Of a stretch of 10,220 nucleotides of DNA, positions 5,693 to 10,220 are shown piece after piece. The notes under the pieces are model-generated. The model was not told where the DNA came from, made no database searches, and saw only the letters and a program-made list of their open reading frames with translations. Location: contig JAATVS010000574.1 of the NCBI GenBank assembly GCA_014523695.1, positions 1 to 10,220 of the forward strand, read 5' to 3'. Positions within the stretch are counted from its first letter, which is position 1, and each line of letters starts with the position of its first letter. Position numbers and translations under genes: made by a program. This DNA is from Nitrososphaerales archaeon TH5895 (lineage in GTDB: Archaea; Thermoproteota; Nitrososphaeria; Nitrososphaerales; Nitrososphaeraceae).

Positions 5693-6265
5693 ATGAAACT
5701 AATAGTAGGGATCACTGGAGGGTCCGGAGTTATCTATGGGATAAAATTGTTAGAGACACTTTTTGAATTGAATATTGAGAGCCATTTGATTATCAGTGAA
5801 TGGGGCGAAAAAACTATAAGGATTGAAACAAATTTCAGTACTAAATACGTTAAGTCGCTTGCATCTGCAAATTACGACCCTCATAATATGGCAGCTGAGA
5901 TATCCAGCGGGTCGTTTATCTCAGATGGCATGGTGATTATCCCGTGTAGTATGAAAACATTGTCAAGCATAGCGAATGGTTATGACGATAATCTAATTTC
6001 ACGAGCTGCAGACGTTTGTTTGAAGGAGACACGAAAACTGGTAATAGTCCCACGCGAAACGCCACTATCCAGAATACATCTTGTCAATATGCTTCGACTA
6101 AATAAGGCTGGTGCCGTTTTGCTACCTGCCATGCCCGGCTTCTACCATAAACCGGAATCTGTGGAAGATCTCTTGAAACACATTGTAGGAAAGGTCCTAG
6201 ATCAATTCCGTATCCCAAATAACGTCTTCAAGCGCTGGGCACGCAGCATCGATAGAGAAAAGTAG
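5693..6265 (+). CDS. ubiX: Flavin prenyltransferase UbiX
   Basis: A 190-aa protein of the UbiX/Pad1 flavoprotein family. It joins dimethylallyl phosphate to FMN to make prenyl-FMN, the cofactor of UbiD-type decarboxylases. Visible motifs: GITGGSG (6-12) for FMN binding, PCSMKTLSSIANG (84-96), RAADVCLKE (104-112), RETPLSRIHL (121-130) and PAMPGFYHKP (145-154). The length is normal and no domain is missing. No ubiD lies in the window. In archaea a known user of prenyl-FMN is the UbiD-like anhydromevalonate phosphate decarboxylase of the archaeal mevalonate pathway, so a role in isoprenoid synthesis is a reasonable inference. It converges on the KH-protein gene downstream. Confidence 0.93.
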   Translation: MKLIVGITGGSGVIYGIKLLETLFELNIESHLIISEWGEKTIRIETNFSTKYVKSLASANYDPHNMAAEISSGSFISDGMVIIPCSMKTLSSIANGYDDNLISRAADVCLKETRKLVIVPRETPLSRIHLVNMLRLNKAGAVLLPAMPGFYHKPESVEDLLKHIVGKVLDQFRIPNNVFKRWARSIDREK

Positions 6266-6317
6266 ATGCTTAACGATCCGACATACACAAGGACGGAGCA
6301 GATACGCTCGCTTTCGT

Positions 6318-6962
6318 TCAAAATAATGGAGTTTTAGCTTGATCCTCGTCCTTAGGTAAATGTTCTTCCCACAGGTACATTTTTTCTTGCTTCCGTTTTC
6401 GTCTGTAGTTTTGCAACATTGCATAAACGATCCTATGAGAACTTCCCTTCGACAATAGAATTATCGCCTCAACTGCTACCTTAATGGCGTCAAAAACTCC
6501 AATGAAGCCAACTGTATGTCCGTAAACTGAAACATCAGCCCCGCTCAATTCTTCGATAGTGCGTCTAGACTTTCCTCGTTCACCAATGATTCTGCCCTTT
6601 AGCCTTCTTATTGAGCTCTGTGAGTTTCCCACATAGTCCCTCACATCAAGCAGCTGAAAAACAATATCCTCGTTCAGCAATTTGAATGCCTTCTCTGGTG
6701 AAAAGCCTCTGGCAATCGCAGAGATTATCTCTAATGCTTTGAAAGGATTTCCTTCAAGTAAAGACCTTGTATCGTATCCAACAACTACATTTCCAGTCTC
6801 ACTCTCAATCTCAACATTTACCCAACATTCCTGTTTTATTCTCTCCACAACGGCACCCTTCTTCCCGATCAGTGCACCTATCCTTTCGCCGGGGACCTTA
6901 ACGAACTGCTGGGAGATTTCTGGCCCATCTTTAGATGCTCTCAAGTTATCTTCCCCACTCAA
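6318..6962 (-). CDS. KH-domain RNA-processing protein, Dim2/Pno1 type
   Basis: A 214-aa archaeal relative of Dim2/Pno1 (COG1094), which binds pre-rRNA near the 3' end of small-subunit rRNA and assists its maturation. KH domain 1 spans ~19-85 with IGKKG (32-36). KH domain 2 spans ~100-180 with GRIIGERG (123-130) and GADVSVYGHTVGFIG (141-155), the usual sequence of the second KH domain. The basic tail YRRKRKQEK (186-194) could add RNA contacts. The start is TTG at 6962; no in-frame ATG lies before KH1, and an in-frame TAA stands 10 codons upstream. A TATA-like box at 6998-7006 gives a leader of about 14 nt. It lies on the same strand as the DUF424 gene, 84 bp downstream of it. Confidence 0.92.
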   Translation of the reverse strand: MSGEDNLRASKDGPEISQQFVKVPGERIGALIGKKGAVVERIKQECWVNVEIESETGNVVVGYDTRSLLEGNPFKALEIISAIARGFSPEKAFKLLNEDIVFQLLDVRDYVGNSQSSIRRLKGRIIGERGKSRRTIEELSGADVSVYGHTVGFIGVFDAIKVAVEAIILLSKGSSHRIVYAMLQNYRRKRKQEKMYLWEEHLPKDEDQAKTPLF

Positions 6963-6997
6963 TTCTCTTAAGTCGCTGTCACATCTGTTAAATTAGC

Positions 6998-7006
6998 TAT
7001 ATTAAA
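6998..7006 (-). promoter_or_regulatory. TATA-like box of the KH-protein gene
   Basis: The minus strand reads TTTAATATA, close to the archaeal consensus. It would start transcription near 6976, about 14 nt before the TTG. This suggests the gene has its own promoter even though it follows the DUF424 gene. Confidence 0.45.
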
Positions 7007-7046
7007 GTAACCAGCCTCCCGTTTCCAGAAAAGCCGAAAAACGAAT

Positions 7047-7367
7047 CTAACTGTGGTAGAATTTGAAAATCATTAGGAACGGGACACCGCATATTCGTTT
7101 CACACTTACCTCTTTTGCTAACCCCATAGAGATGGCCAGAGCGACAATCTTCTCACCTACAAGATTGGCAATAGAGCACATTTTCAGAAGATCTGCGGCT
7201 TTGTTTACCCCGATTACTTCTTCCTGAAAATAATCTTCAGATAAAGAAAGAACTATTTCACCATGATGCAATGTTTTACCAACTAGGCCTGCATCGCAGA
7301 CGCTAATCATTAAAGAGTCGCTATATTTTGTCGTTCTGGCAGCAAAGGTTTGGTTATCTCTGCACAT
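7047..7367 (-). CDS. DUF424 family archaeal protein
   Basis: A 106-aa protein recognised as DUF424, a small archaeal family of unknown function. The blocks that match my recollection of the family are LMISVCDAGLVGKTLHHGE (19-37), the acidic VLSLSEDYF (39-47), the IANLVGEKIVALAISMGL stretch (66-83) and the ICGVPF ending (92-97). The protein is soluble, with no cysteine cluster and no catalytic motif. The start is ATG at 7367. An AT-rich element near 7397-7404 on the minus strand is about 33 nt upstream, which fits a short leader. It precedes the rRNA-processing KH gene, so a link to RNA or translation is possible, but this rests on position only. Confidence 0.85.
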   Translation of the reverse strand: MCRDNQTFAARTTKYSDSLMISVCDAGLVGKTLHHGEIVLSLSEDYFQEEVIGVNKAADLLKMCSIANLVGEKIVALAISMGLAKEVSVKRICGVPFLMIFKFYHS

Positions 7368-7527
7368 TCACTTCAGGTATAAAAGTCCCAAGACGTTAAT
7401 AAATCAACGATCTACTTTTTTGCAAAGAACAGTTTGGTTGAATACGGGAGAGATCAATGTTATAGATTTCTATTTTTTGTGTTTAGATTCAATTATCTTA
7501 GATTCCCAATTGATCAGCTTAATTAGG

Positions 7528-7549
7528 AGGTTAAACCATCTTGTAACCT
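7528..7549 (+). promoter_or_regulatory. Inverted repeat in the leader of the DUF373 gene
   Basis: AGGTTA (7528-7533) and TAACCT (7544-7549) are perfect complements with a 10-nt spacer, 16 nt before the ATG at 7565. The left arm overlaps an AGGAGG (7525-7530). That would be a strong ribosome binding site, but it is about 34 nt from the ATG and has no usable start codon at the right distance. It may be a leader hairpin or operator. Confidence 0.25.
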
Positions 7550-7564
7550 GTACGTGCCCTCTAA

Positions 7565-8746
7565 ATGCCAGATGTGATCGGTAAGAGTAAAGGATATCGT
7601 AAAAGTTTGCTTTCTTCTTCAGAGGAGATTATAAAGAAGCCTGCTTCACATAATAAGATTCTTGTCCTTTGTGTTGATAGAGACGACGATATTGGTTCTA
7701 AGGGTGGATTGGAAACGCCTATTGTTGGACGTAGTTCATGTATAAATGCAGGAATACGGTTGGCCATCGAAGACCCCGAAGATCCTGATGCGAATGCAAT
7801 CTTTGGAGCTGTAAAAACATATGAGGAGTTGATTTCAAAAGGGCACAATGCTGAGGTCGCACTCGTAGCTGGAAAATATGAGAGAGGAATAGAGGCTGAT
7901 GAAAAAATCTATTCGGAGGTTCAACTGATTATTAATTCGTATCAAGCGGATGCGGTTGTGTTGGTATCAGACGGAGAAGACGACGAAGCCGTTGTACCTG
8001 TTTTGCAAACGCTAGTGCCTATTATTTCAGTTCAACGGATAATAATTAAGCATAGCAGAAGTGTGGAGTATTCATACGCAGTTCTAGGCAGATATGTAAA
8101 AATGCTAGTATACGATCCAAGGTATTCCAAATTCTTTTTAGGCGTTCCCGGAGCATTGTTGGTCGCGACAGGAATCGCAACTATTTTCGGGCTTACTAAG
8201 GAAGCAGTTGCACTTGCACTGAGTATACTTGGGATTGCCTTCATTATGAGAGCCTTTGATTTAGATAAGGCAATCGGATCATTAGGTAGGCCCACACCGT
8301 CGGGATTCATTAGAATATTTTCTGTTTTTTCAGGAATACTCATTATACTGGTTGCGATAGTCAATGGATTTTCAAATATTCCCTCTAATTTGATTGATCC
8401 TAGTTCCGGCGCTACTGCAATAATTACGAATAGAATGATAGTTGGATCCTTTATCCAAGGCACAATTACGCTGCTTTGGATAGGTATTGCAACTATATTT
8501 GTTGGCTCGCTGCTCAGCAATTGGTTCAAGGGGAGTATAAAGACAATGTCAGATATTCTCAGATTGGTGGTCCTAGCCTTGCTGTATATACCAGTTCTAC
8601 AGTTCACTTCGATTCTTACTGAGAGAGCAAATCCCTTTAGCTTAATATCATCTATCCTAATTGGGTTGGCAATTACGCTCGTCGCGGCTACATTTTTGTT
8701 CCAGTACTTTAGAAATAGAAAGGGCGGAGAGGTTCTAAAACACTGA
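7565..8746 (+). CDS. DUF373 family membrane protein
   Basis: A 393-aa protein matching the archaeal family DUF373, function unknown. The soluble N-terminal half (~30-185) has KILVLCVDRDDDIG (31-44), KGGLETPIVGR (46-56), the AIEDPEDPDANAIFGA block (67-82) and VLVSDGEDDEAV (132-143). The acidic clusters could bind a metal or phosphate. The C-terminal half has about six hydrophobic segments: ~192-209, 213-229, 251-269, 293-317, 330-352 and 358-381. It ends in a basic tail. The start is ATG 7565 with no well-placed ribosome binding site. The cis-prenyltransferase gene follows after 61 bp on the same strand, so both may act in polyprenyl carrier metabolism; this is inference from position. Confidence 0.88.
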   Translation: MPDVIGKSKGYRKSLLSSSEEIIKKPASHNKILVLCVDRDDDIGSKGGLETPIVGRSSCINAGIRLAIEDPEDPDANAIFGAVKTYEELISKGHNAEVALVAGKYERGIEADEKIYSEVQLIINSYQADAVVLVSDGEDDEAVVPVLQTLVPIISVQRIIIKHSRSVEYSYAVLGRYVKMLVYDPRYSKFFLGVPGALLVATGIATIFGLTKEAVALALSILGIAFIMRAFDLDKAIGSLGRPTPSGFIRIFSVFSGILIILVAIVNGFSNIPSNLIDPSSGATAIITNRMIVGSFIQGTITLLWIGIATIFVGSLLSNWFKGSIKTMSDILRLVVLALLYIPVLQFTSILTERANPFSLISSILIGLAITLVAATFLFQYFRNRKGGEVLKH

Positions 8747-8807
8747 GCCAAGTATTCCCAAACAATAAAATCGTAGATGAGGCTTTCGCTAGATTCAATA
8801 GGTTCCC

Positions 8808-9617
8808 ATGCAGACTATTGAGAACGGGAAGGCAATTGCTGAGACTCTTCTCCAACTGAGTGGGCTCTATCATTATTATGAGAGGAAACTTCGATCACAC
8901 ATTCTACATGATCCGTTACCAAATCACGTTGCGATTATTCTAGACGGAAACAGGCGTTGGGCAAGACTAAATTTCCTAAATGCTGATAAGGGACATTTTA
9001 TGGGAGCAGATAAGGCAGAAGAGCTTCTCAACTGGATCCATGACATTGGGATTCGAATTACGACCCTATATATACTCTCAACTGAAAACCTAAACAGAAA
9101 TGATGAAGAAATAAACAATATCTACGATCTTCTTTGCGTAAAATTACAAAAGCTTTACAACGACTCGCGTATTCATAAAAGAAAGATGAAGATAAAGGCT
9201 ATAGGGAACGTGAAGTTAGTGCCTCCCGAGCTGCAAAAGATACTATACGACTTAGAAAAGGCAACCTGTGAATACGACTCGATGTTCTTGAATATTGCGG
9301 TGGCTTATGGTGGTCAAAAGGAACTTGTTGACGCAATTAAGCGTATCGCCGGGATGGCCGTTGCTGGCGATATTAGAGTTGAAGATATAAACGAGAAAAC
9401 CATCGAATCATGCCTCTATACCTCTCATTTACCGCAGCCAGAGCCTGATCTTGTTCTGAGGACATCTGGGGAAAAACGCCTTAGCGGCTTCCTACTATGG
9501 CAGAGTGCATACAGCGAGATCGTGTTCATGGATGTTTTTTGGCCTCAATTTAGGAAAATTGATTTCATGAGAGCAATAAGGATTTATCAGAATAGAGTAA
9601 GAAAATATGGTCTTTGA
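8808..9617 (+). CDS. uppS: cis-Prenyltransferase (UppS family)
   Basis: A 269-aa cytosolic or membrane-associated enzyme. It adds isopentenyl diphosphate units in cis to an allylic diphosphate, making the long polyprenyl (dolichol-type) carrier used for archaeal glycosylation. Family motifs: HVAIILDGNRRWA (40-52) with the catalytic Asp46; GHFMGADKAEELLNW (62-76); LSTENLNR (90-97); AYGGQKEL (166-173); and DLVLRTSGEKRLSGFLLWQ (214-232) followed by AYSEIVFMDVFWPQF, which supplies the Arg and Glu residues for isopentenyl diphosphate and Mg. The length is normal. The start is ATG 8808, 61 bp after the DUF373 stop. Chain length cannot be predicted by eye. Confidence 0.93.
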   Translation: MQTIENGKAIAETLLQLSGLYHYYERKLRSHILHDPLPNHVAIILDGNRRWARLNFLNADKGHFMGADKAEELLNWIHDIGIRITTLYILSTENLNRNDEEINNIYDLLCVKLQKLYNDSRIHKRKMKIKAIGNVKLVPPELQKILYDLEKATCEYDSMFLNIAVAYGGQKELVDAIKRIAGMAVAGDIRVEDINEKTIESCLYTSHLPQPEPDLVLRTSGEKRLSGFLLWQSAYSEIVFMDVFWPQFRKIDFMRAIRIYQNRVRKYGL

Positions 9618-9649
9618 AAAATCTGGATCTTCCGGTGACATATAGTTAG

Positions 9650-9787
9650 ATGCCTGTACATCACATCGATTCCGAGTTACCCAAGGAAGGTTATCGTTTG
9701 TATATGACGGGTTTACCTCAGTGGCGTATTAATCGGAATTATGCCTGTTGGCTGGGAATGGCTAATTGCTGTGAAAGGATGTTCTGA
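9650..9787 (+). CDS. Possible 45-aa small protein upstream of the Nudix gene
   Basis: An ATG-to-TGA frame in the 175-bp gap between uppS and the Nudix gene, ending 5 bp before the Nudix ATG. The predicted peptide starts MPVHHIDSELPKEG and ends in an aromatic and Cys-rich stretch, YACWLGMANCCERMF. No family was recognised and no convincing ribosome binding site is present. The tight spacing suggests translational coupling, but a frame this short may be chance. Confidence 0.22.
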   Translation: MPVHHIDSELPKEGYRLYMTGLPQWRINRNYACWLGMANCCERMF

Positions 9788-9792
9788 AAAAT

Positions 9793-10220
9793 ATGCTCAA
9801 GGAGTATTCTGCCGGAGCAGTTCTTTTTGGAAACTTTGCAAACAATGAAAGAAAGTTCTTGTTGCTACACTATACTTCAGGGCATTGGGATTTCCCGAAG
9901 GGGAATATAGAAGGAGGAGAGACGGAAACAGATACTGTCAAAAGAGAAATATTTGAAGAGACAGGGATTACAGACATACGGTTCGTAGAAGGATTCGTAC
10001 AACCAACATTTTATAAATATAGACGAGGAGGGAATCTTGTACACAAGAAGGTTAGTTTTTATCTTGCCCAAACAGCAACTAGCAGTATTAAGCTCTCAAA
10101 CGAACATCAGGATTTTCTGTGGGTTGAATATTTTTCAGCTTTAACTACCCTTACTTATCGATCGGCTAGAGATATCCTTGTGTTAGCTGATAAATTCATC
10201 AGAGCTAGGCAAAAAATATG
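9793..10220 (+). CDS. Nudix hydrolase, diadenosine-tetraphosphatase type (3' end at window edge)
   Basis: The frame opens at ATG 9793 and is still open after 142 codons at the right edge. The Nudix box is complete: GNIEGGETETDTVKR (41-55) runs straight into REIFEETGI (55-63), matching GX5EX7REUXEEXGU, with the Mg-binding Glu residues present. The upstream HWDFPKGNIEGGE fits the NUDT2/Ap4A hydrolase group, as do the later TFYKY (74-78) and DFLWVEYF (110-117). Members are about 140-150 aa, so the stop is probably just past the edge; the last two bases, TG, could begin TGA. Likely role: cleaving Ap4A or a related nucleotide. The substrate is inferred. Confidence 0.88.
   Translation, partial: MLKEYSAGAVLFGNFANNERKFLLLHYTSGHWDFPKGNIEGGETETDTVKREIFEETGITDIRFVEGFVQPTFYKYRRGGNLVHKKVSFYLAQTATSSIKLSNEHQDFLWVEYFSALTTLTYRSARDILVLADKFIRARQKI

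Noticed and set aside
6266..6317. Terminator hairpin between ubiX and the KH gene
   Set aside because: Only a 4-bp GAGC/GCTC match was found, which is too weak to support.
8032..8751. 239-codon minus-strand frame
   Set aside because: Long, but it is the antisense of the DUF373 membrane helices; the plus strand carries the recognisable family motifs.

Overview
The window looks like chromosomal DNA of an archaeon, most likely a member of the Nitrososphaeria (Thaumarchaeota). The reasons are a Dim2/Pno1-type KH protein, the archaeal families DUF424 and DUF373, a UbiX without a bacterial ubiquinone locus, TATA-like boxes placed for leaderless or short-leader transcripts, several TTG starts, and a tRNA gene interrupted by introns. 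The lineage is inferred from gene content and was not computed.

Left part (1-2176). A membrane protein with an N-terminal winged helix runs off the left edge on the minus strand. It carries two copies of an 86-bp block that differ at one base. Next, on the plus strand, is tRNA-Trp(CCA) at 885-1022. It is split by two introns, one in the anticodon loop and one in the T loop, and the 74-nt mature tRNA can be rebuilt exactly. A long imperfect hairpin of unknown role follows at 1064-1113. Two minus-strand hypothetical genes come next: a 234-aa protein with a degenerate zincin-like HExxR motif, and a 91-aa two-helix membrane protein.

Middle part (2177-6317). After an intergenic stretch of about 290 bp there is a plus-strand GlcD/D-lactate dehydrogenase-type flavoprotein. 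It converges on an AAG-family 3-methyladenine DNA glycosylase, which lies downstream of a PfkB-family kinase on the same strand. The kinase is divergent from a UbiX flavin prenyltransferase, and the two share a compact TATA-containing spacer.

Right part (6318-10220). On the minus strand lie a DUF424 protein and then the Dim2-like KH protein, an rRNA-processing factor. Divergent from these is a plus-strand series: a DUF373 membrane protein, a cis-prenyltransferase (UppS family), a possible 45-aa ORF, and a Nudix hydrolase of the diadenosine-tetraphosphatase type cut by the right edge.

Most of the window is ordinary archaeal housekeeping. UbiX and UppS both belong to isoprenoid and lipid-carrier metabolism, with UbiX supplying the prenyl-FMN needed by UbiD-type decarboxylases. 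The two most unusual signals are the doubly split tRNA-Trp and the locally homogenised repeat in the winged-helix membrane protein. No defence system, CRISPR array or insertion sequence was seen.
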